Source: Cryobacterium fucosi
GTDB lineage: Bacteria > Actinomycetota > Actinomycetes > Actinomycetales > Microbacteriaceae
Reading direction: 5' to 3'
Assembly (NCBI RefSeq): GCF_004403515.1
Contig: NZ_SOHH01000038.1
Span: forward strand, 1 to 36,781
DNA length: 36,781 nucleotides
A program made the position numbers and the translations under genes. Within the stretch, counting starts at the first letter, position 1, and every line of letters begins with the position of its first letter. Shown piece after piece: positions 1 to 7,195 of this stretch. Below the pieces are notes generated by a model. The model worked only from the letters and a program-made list of their open reading frames with translations. It ran no database searches and had not been told where the DNA came from.

Positions 1-486
1 GGCACCGCCGCGCGAGCGCTCAGCCGGGCCGCGCTGGCCGGCCTCGCCGTCGCGACGCTCCTCCCTGCCCTCGGCGGGTGCTCCTCTCCGCCCGCTCCGG
101 TGGTCACCGCCACCGTGCTCGTCACGCCGACGCCGACGCCGACACCCACGCCGACGCCGACCCCCACGGTCCCCGAGGTGATCATCCCCAACCCGCCGGC
201 GCCGGCCACGACCCCGAACGCGGAGGCCGGGCCGGCCGTGCCGCTCCCGGAGGGACCGGCAATCGACTTGGGTGCCACCGCGGGCGCCCGGGGCGCCCCG
301 GCCCAGGATGCCGCCGGTGACCTGAGCACCTACACGGTCGTCGAGGACGACGACTTCTTCGCCATCGCCCAGCGCTTCGACCTGCCCGTGCAGCAGCTGC
401 TGCGGATGAACCCGTCGGTCTCGGGCCTCGGCGAGGACATCTACATCCGGGACATCATCAACCTCGACTGGACCGCCAAGCGCTGA
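1..486 (+). CDS. LysM-domain lipoprotein, 5'-truncated
   Basis: The reading frame is open from the first base, so the true start lies upstream of the window. The visible 161 residues begin with an alanine/leucine-rich hydrophobic stretch ending in a lipobox (LGGC, Cys codon at 79-81), the mark of a lipidated, membrane-anchored exported protein. A Thr-Pro repeat (124-168) and a Pro/Ala-rich linker follow. The last ~50 residues, starting YTVVEDDDFFAIAQRF and containing LLRMNP and INLDW, match a LysM peptidoglycan/glycan-binding domain. The layout (lipid anchor, rigid stalk, LysM) fits a cell-envelope protein presenting LysM to peptidoglycan. No catalytic domain is visible. A GTG at 100 is in frame but lies after the lipobox and is unlikely to be the start. 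Confidence 0.82.
   Translation, partial: GTAARALSRAALAGLAVATLLPALGGCSSPPAPVVTATVLVTPTPTPTPTPTPTPTVPEVIIPNPPAPATTPNAEAGPAVPLPEGPAIDLGATAGARGAPAQDAAGDLSTYTVVEDDDFFAIAQRFDLPVQQLLRMNPSVSGLGEDIYIRDIINLDWTAKR
124..168 (+). repeat. Hexanucleotide repeat encoding Thr-Pro
   Basis: Imperfect ACGCCG units encode seven consecutive Thr-Pro pairs just after the lipobox of the LysM lipoprotein. Gain or loss of a unit would stay in frame and change stalk length. Confidence 0.8.
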
Positions 487-499
487 CACCCGCACACCC

Positions 500-667
500 G
501 GTCTCGACAAGCTCGACCACCGGTGATTGAGCCCGTCCGGCGACTGAGCCCGCCGAAAACCTGGTCTCGACAAGCTCGACCACCGATGATTGAGTCCGTC
601 CGGTGATTGAGCCCGTCGAAAACCTGGCCTCGACAGGCTCGACCACCGGCGATTGAGCCCGTCGAAA
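500..667. repeat. REP-like cluster of GGTCTCGACAAGCTCGACCA type
   Basis: Three similar 20-nt copies occur at 500-519, 563-582 and 626-645. Each is followed by an oppositely oriented relative of the form GATTGAGCCCGTCGAAAACC, so the unit can fold as a hairpin. The cluster fills the gap between the stop of the LysM gene (+) and the stop of the Gfo/Idh gene (-). The same family recurs at 24117-24226 inside the ATP synthase operon, so it is dispersed. I recognise this type as common between genes in Microbacteriaceae. Here it could serve as a bidirectional terminator or mRNA stabiliser (inference). Confidence 0.8.
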
Positions 668-675
668 ACCTGCCC

Positions 676-1725
676 TCAGTGCGTGAGCAGGTTGATCCGC
701 TCGATGATGCTGATCACCTTGAGCGATTCCTCGGGGTCGACCGGCACCGGCGCACCCCGGAGCAGGGCATCCGCCAACCCGGTGTAGAACGAGACGTAGC
801 TGCCCCGCTCGGCAGGCACCGGGGTGAGGTCACCGTCGAGTCCCAGCACGCCCCAGGTCGACTCGTCGTCGACGCCGAAGCCGGGGTCGGTCGGCCGCGC
901 GCCGGCCTTGAGCGCCTCCTCCTGGCCGTCCAGGCCCCACTTCGTGTACCCGGATTCCGAGCCGAGCACGTGGAACCGCGGGCCGACCTGCGCCGCGATC
1001 CCGTTCATCCAGAGGTGCGAGCGCACCCCGGAGCCGTGGTGCAGTGACACGAAGGTGTCGTCGTCCGCGGTTCCGCCCGGGCGCCGGGTGAGGGTTTCAG
1101 CGTAGATGTCGTCGACTGGGCCGAACAGCACCAGGGCCTGGTCGATCAGATGCGCTCCGAGGTCGAAGAGCACGCCGCCTCCCTCCCGGATCGTCGCGGC
1201 GGCCTTCCAGGATTTCGACTGCTCGGGCTTCCACCATTCGAACCGCGACTCGAACCGGCGCACCGTGCCGAGCCTCCCGGCGTCCAGCAGGGACTTCAGG
1301 GTGAGGAAGTCGCCGTCCCAGCGCCGGTTCTGGAAAACGGTCAGCGGGAGGCCCAGCCGGTTGGCCTTCTCGATCAGTGCGCGGCCGTCCCTGCTCGTCA
1401 CCGCGAAGGGCTTGTCGACGACGACGGCCAGTCCGGCGTCGAGTGCCGCGTGCGCGAGCGGCACGTGGGTGGCCGACGGCGAACCGATCACGACCAGGTC
1501 GAGGTTCGCGGCCTCCGCGAAGAGATCGTCCGGGCCGTCCACCAGGCGGGCCTGCGGGTGGCGTTCGCCGGCCAGCTCGCGCCGGGCCGGGTCTTTTGTC
1601 ACGATCAGGTCGAGGGAGAACTCGGGGTTCGCATCGATGAACGGGCTGTGGAAGAGCCGGCCGGAGGTGCCGAAACCGATCAGTCCGGTGCGGATCGGGG
1701 CGTCGGAGACATGGGTCGATGACAT
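676..1725 (-). CDS. Gfo/Idh/MocA-family NAD(P)-dependent oxidoreductase
   Basis: A 349-residue protein, the usual length for the family. The N-terminal Rossmann fold carries the nucleotide-binding motif GFGTSG (residues 17-22). The conserved catalytic-lysine motif appears as VDKPF with Lys105. The stretch FQNRRWDGDF and the later DLGAHLIDQ resemble the YvaA/IolW-like subgroup, which contains scyllo-inositol dehydrogenases. The substrate is therefore probably a polyol or sugar, but this is inference. The ATG at 1725 was chosen because it sits just before the Rossmann fold and because TACGGT lies exactly 6 nt upstream, fitting a leaderless transcript. The frame stays open further upstream, but that extension is Arg/Pro-rich and not protein-like. 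Confidence 0.88.
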   Translation of the reverse strand: MSSTHVSDAPIRTGLIGFGTSGRLFHSPFIDANPEFSLDLIVTKDPARRELAGERHPQARLVDGPDDLFAEAANLDLVVIGSPSATHVPLAHAALDAGLAVVVDKPFAVTSRDGRALIEKANRLGLPLTVFQNRRWDGDFLTLKSLLDAGRLGTVRRFESRFEWWKPEQSKSWKAAATIREGGGVLFDLGAHLIDQALVLFGPVDDIYAETLTRRPGGTADDDTFVSLHHGSGVRSHLWMNGIAAQVGPRFHVLGSESGYTKWGLDGQEEALKAGARPTDPGFGVDDESTWGVLGLDGDLTPVPAERGSYVSFYTGLADALLRGAPVPVDPEESLKVISIIERINLLTH

Positions 1726-1731
1726 GCATCC

Positions 1732-1737
1732 ACCGTA
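1732..1737 (-). promoter_or_regulatory. Putative -10 element, leaderless
   Basis: Minus-strand TACGGT is separated by 6 nt from the ATG of the Gfo/Idh gene, placing the transcription start on or next to the start codon. No convincing -35 was seen. Confidence 0.4.
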
Positions 1738-1811
1738 CTCCGGTGCTGGCGGATGCCGGCCGGCCCGCCCGGTCGATCGCCCCGCCGACGGTCGACCCGC
1801 GGCCGGTTCGG

Positions 1812-4343
1812 CTACAGCCGGTTGACCTCGGTGACCCGCAGCACGGCGGCGCCGAGTTCGTCGGAGGCGGCCAGGTCGACCGTCGCGCTGATGCCCCAGT
1901 CGTGGTCGCCGGCCGGGTCGTCGAAGATCTGCCTGGCGGTCCAGACGGTGGCGCCCTCGTCGAGGATCAGCAGGCCGGCCCCGCGGGCATTCGGTCCGGC
2001 GAGCAGCTCCTCGTGCTCGGCGAAGTAGCCGTCCATGGCGTCGGCCCAGGCATCCGCGGTGAAGCCGTGTTCGCGGTCGAGTTCGCCGAGCTCGTCGTAG
2101 TGCTCGAGCGCCGCCAACTGCACCCGGCGGAAGAGTTCGTTGCGCACGAGGATGCGGAAGGCCCGGGTGTTCGTCGTCAGGCGGCGCGGAGCGGGCGGCA
2201 GCACGGAATGGGCTCCGGCCTCGTGCGCGGCGAGGTCGGGGTGGATGAGCTCCTCCCACTCGTCGAGCAGGCTGGAGTCCACCTGGCGCACGAGTTCGCC
2301 CAGCCACTCGATCAGGTCGAGCAGGTCCTCGGTCTTCGCCTCGTCCGGGATGGTCTGCCTGGCCGCCCGGTAGGCGTCCGACAGGTAGCGCAGCACGACG
2401 CCCTCACTGCGGGCGAGCTTGTAGAAGGCGATGAACTCGCCGAACGACATGGCCCGCTCGTACATGTCACGCACGACCGTCTTCGGGCGCAGCTCGAAGT
2501 CCGCGATCCACGGCTGCGATTCCCTGTACGTCTCGAACGTGTAGGTGAGCAGTTCCTCGAGCGGCTTGGGCCAGGTGATCTCCTCGAGCAACGCCATCCG
2601 CTCGTCGTATTCGATGCCCTCCCGCTTCATCGCGTTCACGGCCTCGCCGCGGGCGGCGAACTGCTGGCCCATCAGCACCGGGCGCGGGTCGTCGAGGGTG
2701 GCCTCGACGACCGAGATCATGTCCAGGGCGTAGTTGCCGGTGCCCGTTCCGGCCGCCGGGTCAGGGTCGAGCAGGTCGAACGCGGCGAGCGCGAACGGCG
2801 ACAGGGGCTGGTTGAGGGCGAAGTTCGGCTGCAGGTCGACGGTCAGGCGAATGCGGGGCCGGTGGTCGGGCGTGTCGGGACCCTGTTCCACGATCCCCGC
2901 CGCGCGCAGCGTCTTGTAGATCCCCAGCGCCCGCCGGGCGTGCGCGAGCTGGCGCTTCCACGGCTCGTGGTTGTCGAAGACCAGCGAGTGGACGTGGGCG
3001 TACGCGTCGCCGCCGCGCCCGATCACGTTGATCAGCATCGCCGCGGTCATCTGCATGCTCGACTGCATGGTTTCCGGCTCGGCCGCGACGAGGCGCTGGA
3101 ACGACGGCTCGCCCCAGGACACGAATCCCTCCGGCGCCTTCTTGCGGATGATCTTGCGCTTCTTCTTCGGGTCGTCGCCGGCCTTCAGGATCGCCTTGAG
3201 GTTGTCGGTCTCGTGGTCGGGCGCCTGCACCGCGACCGTCCCGGCGGTGTCGAAGCCGGCCCGGCCGGCCCGGCCGGCGATCTGGTGGAATTCGCGGGCG
3301 TTGAGCTGGCGCATCTTCACGCCGTCGTACTTGGTGAGCGCCGTGAACAGCACGGTGCGGATCGGCACGTTGATGCCCACGCCGAGCGTGTCGGTGCCGC
3401 AGATGACCCGGAGGAGGCCTTGCTGGGCGAGCTGCTCGACCAGCCGGCGGTACTTGGGCAGCATCCCGGCGTGGTGCACGCCGATGCCCATCCGGATCAG
3501 CCGGGACAGAGTCTTGCCGAAGCTGGTGGTGAAGCGGAACTCGCCGATCAGCTCGGCGATCGCCTCCTTCTGCTCCTTGCTGGCCACCTTCACGCTGCTC
3601 AGCGCCTGCGCGCGTTCCAGGGCGGCGGCCTGTGCGAAGTGCACGATGTAGACCGGCGCCTGCCCGGTCTTCAGCAGGTCCTCCACGGTCTCGTGCACCG
3701 GCGTGGTCTCGTAGAAGTAGTGCAGCGGCACGGGCCGTTCCACGCCGGTGACGACCGCGGTGGGCCGGCCGGTGCGCCGGGTCAGGTCGTCGGCAATGAA
3801 GGTGACGTCGCCCAGGGTCGCCGACATCAGGATGAACTGCACCCGCGGCAGCAGGAGCAGGGGCACCTGCCAGGCCCAGCCGCGGTCGGGGTCGCCGTAG
3901 AAGTGGAATTCGTCCATCACGACCTGGTCGACCTGCGTGTCCTCGCCGCTGCGCAGGGCCAGGTTGGCGAGGATCTCCGCCGTGCAGCAGATGATCGGGG
4001 CGTCGGAGTTCACAGAGGAATCGCCGGTCATCATGCCCACGTTCTCGGCGCCGAAGATGTCGACGAGCGCGAAGAACTTCTCGCTGACGAGCGCCTTGAT
4101 CGGGGCGGTGTAGAAGGTGCGCCGGCCGGCGGACAGGGCGGCGAAGTGCGCGCCGACCGCCACCAGGGACTTGCCCGTGCCGGTGGGCGTGGACAGAATG
4201 AGATTCGCCCCGGACACGATCTCGATCACGGCCTCTTCCTGGGCGGGGTAGAGCGCCAGGCCCTGCTCCCCGGCCCAGAGTTCGAACGCCTCGAACAGGA
4301 TGTCCGGGTCGGTGACGTGCGGGAGCGCGGTGAGAGTAGCCAT
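1812..4343 (-). CDS. Ski2-like DEAD/DEAH-box helicase (DUF3516 type)
   Basis: An 843-residue superfamily-2 helicase. Walker A is TPTGTGKS (52-59), motif II is DEFH (144-147), motif III is SAT (174-176), and motif VI appears as IAGRAGRAGF. The order and spacing match Ski2/Mtr4-like RNA helicases. The long C-terminal half resembles the actinobacterial DUF3516 extension, making a helicase widely kept in Actinobacteria and usually annotated only as DEAD/DEAH box helicase. Expected activity is ATP-driven unwinding of RNA, or of RNA/DNA duplexes, in the cytoplasm; the physiological substrate is unknown. The ATG at 4343 has AGGA about 9 nt upstream. It lies 60 nt downstream of the GH81 stop on the same strand and could receive read-through from the glycan operon. 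Confidence 0.9.
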   Translation of the reverse strand: MATLTALPHVTDPDILFEAFELWAGEQGLALYPAQEEAVIEIVSGANLILSTPTGTGKSLVAVGAHFAALSAGRRTFYTAPIKALVSEKFFALVDIFGAENVGMMTGDSSVNSDAPIICCTAEILANLALRSGEDTQVDQVVMDEFHFYGDPDRGWAWQVPLLLLPRVQFILMSATLGDVTFIADDLTRRTGRPTAVVTGVERPVPLHYFYETTPVHETVEDLLKTGQAPVYIVHFAQAAALERAQALSSVKVASKEQKEAIAELIGEFRFTTSFGKTLSRLIRMGIGVHHAGMLPKYRRLVEQLAQQGLLRVICGTDTLGVGINVPIRTVLFTALTKYDGVKMRQLNAREFHQIAGRAGRAGFDTAGTVAVQAPDHETDNLKAILKAGDDPKKKRKIIRKKAPEGFVSWGEPSFQRLVAAEPETMQSSMQMTAAMLINVIGRGGDAYAHVHSLVFDNHEPWKRQLAHARRALGIYKTLRAAGIVEQGPDTPDHRPRIRLTVDLQPNFALNQPLSPFALAAFDLLDPDPAAGTGTGNYALDMISVVEATLDDPRPVLMGQQFAARGEAVNAMKREGIEYDERMALLEEITWPKPLEELLTYTFETYRESQPWIADFELRPKTVVRDMYERAMSFGEFIAFYKLARSEGVVLRYLSDAYRAARQTIPDEAKTEDLLDLIEWLGELVRQVDSSLLDEWEELIHPDLAAHEAGAHSVLPPAPRRLTTNTRAFRILVRNELFRRVQLAALEHYDELGELDREHGFTADAWADAMDGYFAEHEELLAGPNARGAGLLILDEGATVWTARQIFDDPAGDHDWGISATVDLAASDELGAAVLRVTEVNRL

Positions 4344-4403
4344 GATGCTTCGATCCTGCCCTATTCCACTGGGCGTCCGCTCCGGCCGCTGCCGGGTCGG
4401 CTC

Positions 4404-6464
4404 TCAGCCGCGGCTGTAGAGCCAGGCGAGCAGGTACGCGCGGCTGTTGCCGTCGTCGATGCGGTCGGCCGGCAGCGCCGCGACGGCGGCCAGCGCGGCG
4501 GCGGCCTCCTCCGCCCCGGCGAGCGCCGAGTACATCAGCAGGTAGTCGCCGAAGAGAACGTCGAACCCGTTCGGAGCCGCGTCGGCGAGGTTGGCGCGCA
4601 CCCGGTCCGGGTCGCCGCCGAGGTAGCCGGCGACCGGGCTCATCGGCAGCACGAGGATGCCGAGCATGGCGCTCGGCTCAGGGCTGAACCAGGTCGCGTA
4701 GTCGCGCTTGCCGCCCCAGACCAGCGAGGTGACCGGGTGCCCGAACCCGGCGTAGACGGGATCGTCCCGCGGGAAATCGGTCCAGTAGGCGCGGGCGGAT
4801 GCCGCCTCGGCCGACAGCAGCCAGGTCGCCTCGGTGCGCAGCCCGGCCTGTCCGCTCGCCGCGGCCCAGAGGGCGAGGCCGTTCCAGGCCGTCACCGCCT
4901 CCGAACTGGACTCCTGGTTGTTGCCGTCGCCGAACGGGGCGGTGCCGCTGGCCCAGGAGTGGCCGGCGTAGGCGTCGAACACCCGGCGTTCGGGGAACCA
5001 GTCGCTCGGCCCGCTCGTGGCGAGGTCGGCGGCGAGCAGGTTGAGCACGGGCGCCCACCGGGCGGCGAGCTGCGGGTCGTCCGCGGCGGCGACCCCGGCC
5101 GCGTAGAGGAAGTAGCCGTAGTGGAAGTGGTGGTCGTTGAACGAGTCGGACCCGAACGACGCGGCCAGGCCGACCAGGCCACGTGCGGCCGGGTCGTACA
5201 CGAAGCAGCGGGTGCTTCGGACCGAGCATCCGGTCGGCTCCAGCCACCGGCTGAGCTCGTCGACCAGGCGCTTCCGGATCGTCTCCGCCGCCTGGTCGGC
5301 GCCGACCTGGTCGGCGACGCGGAGCAGGTTCGCCGCCCGGTACAGCGCCTTGCCGCCGAAGTAGGTGTCCTCGGGGAACGCGCCGGTGCCGTCGACATCC
5401 GCCCCGACCTGCGCGGCCAGCCGTTCCGTCGCGGCGGCGGCCAGCCCGGACAGGTCGAGCGAGCCGGCCGCGTCCCGCCGGGGCACCGACCAGGTCAGGG
5501 CCGTCCCGGCGCACAGCACCAGCTCGCCGTAGACGCTCGGGTAGCTGCCGAGCGAGCACTCGCTGCCGGCCTCGCGATCCGACTGGTGCGGCATCGCCGC
5601 GACGAGGGTCTGGCCGCCGTCCACGGTACGGTATCGCAGGCTGGTCGTCGCCCGGTCGGCGGTCACCGAGTAGTCCAGGCTCGTTCCCACGAGCGGATGC
5701 CGGGCCGCCTCGGCGAATCGGTCCGGCGACCCTCCCCGGGCGATCGCGTACCAGGTGGCGGTCTGCCCGGCCCGAAGCGAGAGCGTCGTTCCGCTCTCGT
5801 CCAGGGTGCCCGCGCCGGCCAGGCCGTACCGGGTGCCGGCGACCTCGGCCGTCCAGGGTCCGCCGCTCGCGCCGACGTCGTCCGTTGCGATCATCGCGGC
5901 GCCCAGGCGCACGTCGACATCCCGGGTGGCGGTGAAACTCACGAACGGGGATCCCTCGGCGATCACGGTGCGGCCGATCTCGCCGTCGTCACCCCGCTGC
6001 GAGATGGTGACCGAGGCAGCGTCATAGCCGGTGACGACCTGCCGGCGGGCGCCGACATCCGCCGTGACCGCCGCGGTGAAGCCGCCCATGATCGCCTTCG
6101 GCGTGGTCGTCACCGTGGGCACCCCGAACGCGAACCCGCCCCCGGTCAGCTGGAACGACAGCGGCAACGGGAAGACCGGCATCGACACCTCCCCGAAGAC
6201 CAGGCCGGAGAACCACCGGTTCGTCGGCGGGATCAGGCCCTCCGCCAGCCGCGCCGCCGGCAGGGCCGCGACGGTGCGTTCCGGCATCCCCGCGACCAGC
6301 GGGGCGATCGTGTCACCCGCGAAAATGTCGCCTCCCCCACTGGCGGAGGCGTCCCCGGTCGCCGCCTGCCTCGCGCCGGCCGCCGAACACCCGGAGAGGA
6401 CCAGCAGCACGAGCGCGAGGCCCGCGGCGAGCCGCCCGACGGCACCCGGCCGATGCGCCGCCAC
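4404..6464 (-). CDS. GH81-like endo-beta-1,3-glucanase lipoprotein
   Basis: A 686-residue exported protein. The N-terminus has a short basic segment, a Leu/Ala hydrophobic core and a lipobox LSGC with Cys26, so it should be lipid-anchored on the outer face of the membrane. The body shows family GH81 signatures: PPTNRWFSGL near the start, then NDHHFHYGYF (about residues 439-448) and GHSWASGTAPFGDGNNQESS followed by SEAVTAWNG (about 500-530), where the acidic catalytic residues of GH81 lie. Known GH81 enzymes cleave beta-1,3-glucan internally. The GTG start at 6464 shares one base with the TAG stop of the HlyD-like gene, giving a TAGTG junction that suggests translational coupling. It is the last gene of the GT2-HlyD-GH81 operon, so trimming or releasing the operon's own product is more likely than foraging (inference). 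Confidence 0.85.
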   Translation of the reverse strand: MAAHRPGAVGRLAAGLALVLLVLSGCSAAGARQAATGDASASGGGDIFAGDTIAPLVAGMPERTVAALPAARLAEGLIPPTNRWFSGLVFGEVSMPVFPLPLSFQLTGGGFAFGVPTVTTTPKAIMGGFTAAVTADVGARRQVVTGYDAASVTISQRGDDGEIGRTVIAEGSPFVSFTATRDVDVRLGAAMIATDDVGASGGPWTAEVAGTRYGLAGAGTLDESGTTLSLRAGQTATWYAIARGGSPDRFAEAARHPLVGTSLDYSVTADRATTSLRYRTVDGGQTLVAAMPHQSDREAGSECSLGSYPSVYGELVLCAGTALTWSVPRRDAAGSLDLSGLAAAATERLAAQVGADVDGTGAFPEDTYFGGKALYRAANLLRVADQVGADQAAETIRKRLVDELSRWLEPTGCSVRSTRCFVYDPAARGLVGLAASFGSDSFNDHHFHYGYFLYAAGVAAADDPQLAARWAPVLNLLAADLATSGPSDWFPERRVFDAYAGHSWASGTAPFGDGNNQESSSEAVTAWNGLALWAAASGQAGLRTEATWLLSAEAASARAYWTDFPRDDPVYAGFGHPVTSLVWGGKRDYATWFSPEPSAMLGILVLPMSPVAGYLGGDPDRVRANLADAAPNGFDVLFGDYLLMYSALAGAEEAAAALAAVAALPADRIDDGNSRAYLLAWLYSRG

Positions 6465-7195
6465 TACAGCCCGATCTTCCGGAGGAAGTCGCTCACGCCG
6501 TCGCCCAGACCGGCGAGCACGCCGTCGTCGCGGAGCATGATCGTGGCGGTGACCGGGGTGCCCCGGGCGACCAGACCGTTGTTGTCGCCGTCGACCAGCT
6601 GGTCGCTGGCCACCCGCACGGTCGTCTCGGCCCTGCCGTCGGCGGTCTGCACCTCGATCGACTCGATCCGCCCGCTGACCTGCCGCTGGTTGGGCAACAG
6701 GATGTCGACGGTGGCACCGTCTTCGACCCTGGCATAGTCCCGCGGGGGCAGCGCATAGTCGGCCGAGACGAACAGCGACCCGGCCCGGTCGATCGTAGCG
6801 AGCACCTGGCCGGCCTGCACGAACGACCCGCGCTCGGTGGTGAGGTCCGAGATTGTGCCGTCGACCGAGGCCTTGAGCGTGATGATGCCGTCGTCGGCCA
6901 CGCTGTACGCGACCGTGTCCGGCTTGATCAGTCCCTCGGCGAGGTCGGCCTGGAGTGAGGAGCTCTGCAGGGAGAAGAGGTCCTGGCCGGCGTGGACCCG
7001 GTTTCCGGCGTCGACGAACCGGTCGACCACCGTTCCGCCGTAGTCGATCCCGACGGGGTAGCGTTCGGCCTGGATCGATGCCGAGGTGCTCGCCACCTGG
7101 GCCTGCCGCTGGTTGAACACGATCGTGAGACCGGCCACCAGGACGAGCACGGCCGCAAGCCCGGCCAGGAGCCTGAACCGGTTGCGCCAGGTCAT
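6464..7195 (-). CDS. HlyD/Alg44-like membrane-anchored adaptor
   Basis: A 243-residue protein with one N-terminal transmembrane helix (about residues 8-25, LLAGLAAVLVLVAGLTIVF), so the rest lies outside the membrane. Two lipoyl-like half-motifs are visible: YGGTVVDRFVDAGNRVHAGQ, then DGIITLKASVDGTISDL continuing to FVQAGQVLATID. Only about 40 residues separate them, too few for the long coiled-coil hairpin of true efflux adaptors. A beta-barrel-like region follows. This compact form resembles the periplasmic part of Alg44-like proteins that accompany polysaccharide synthases. Its ATG overlaps the TGA of the GT2 gene by 4 nt (ATGA), and its stop overlaps the GH81 start by 1 nt. A role guiding or stabilising nascent glycan outside the synthase is inferred from context. 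Confidence 0.8.
   Translation of the reverse strand: MTWRNRFRLLAGLAAVLVLVAGLTIVFNQRQAQVASTSASIQAERYPVGIDYGGTVVDRFVDAGNRVHAGQDLFSLQSSSLQADLAEGLIKPDTVAYSVADDGIITLKASVDGTISDLTTERGSFVQAGQVLATIDRAGSLFVSADYALPPRDYARVEDGATVDILLPNQRQVSGRIESIEVQTADGRAETTVRVASDQLVDGDNNGLVARGTPVTATIMLRDDGVLAGLGDGVSDFLRKIGL

Noticed and set aside
458-646. Small minus-strand protein with VVELVET repeats
   Set aside because: It is a translation of the palindromic repeat cluster, not a gene.
1719-6737. A 1672-codon open frame on the plus strand
   Set aside because: It runs antisense to the helicase, GH81 and part of the adaptor gene, is rich in Gly/Arg/Val/His, and shows no domain. It is an artefact of codon bias in high-GC DNA.
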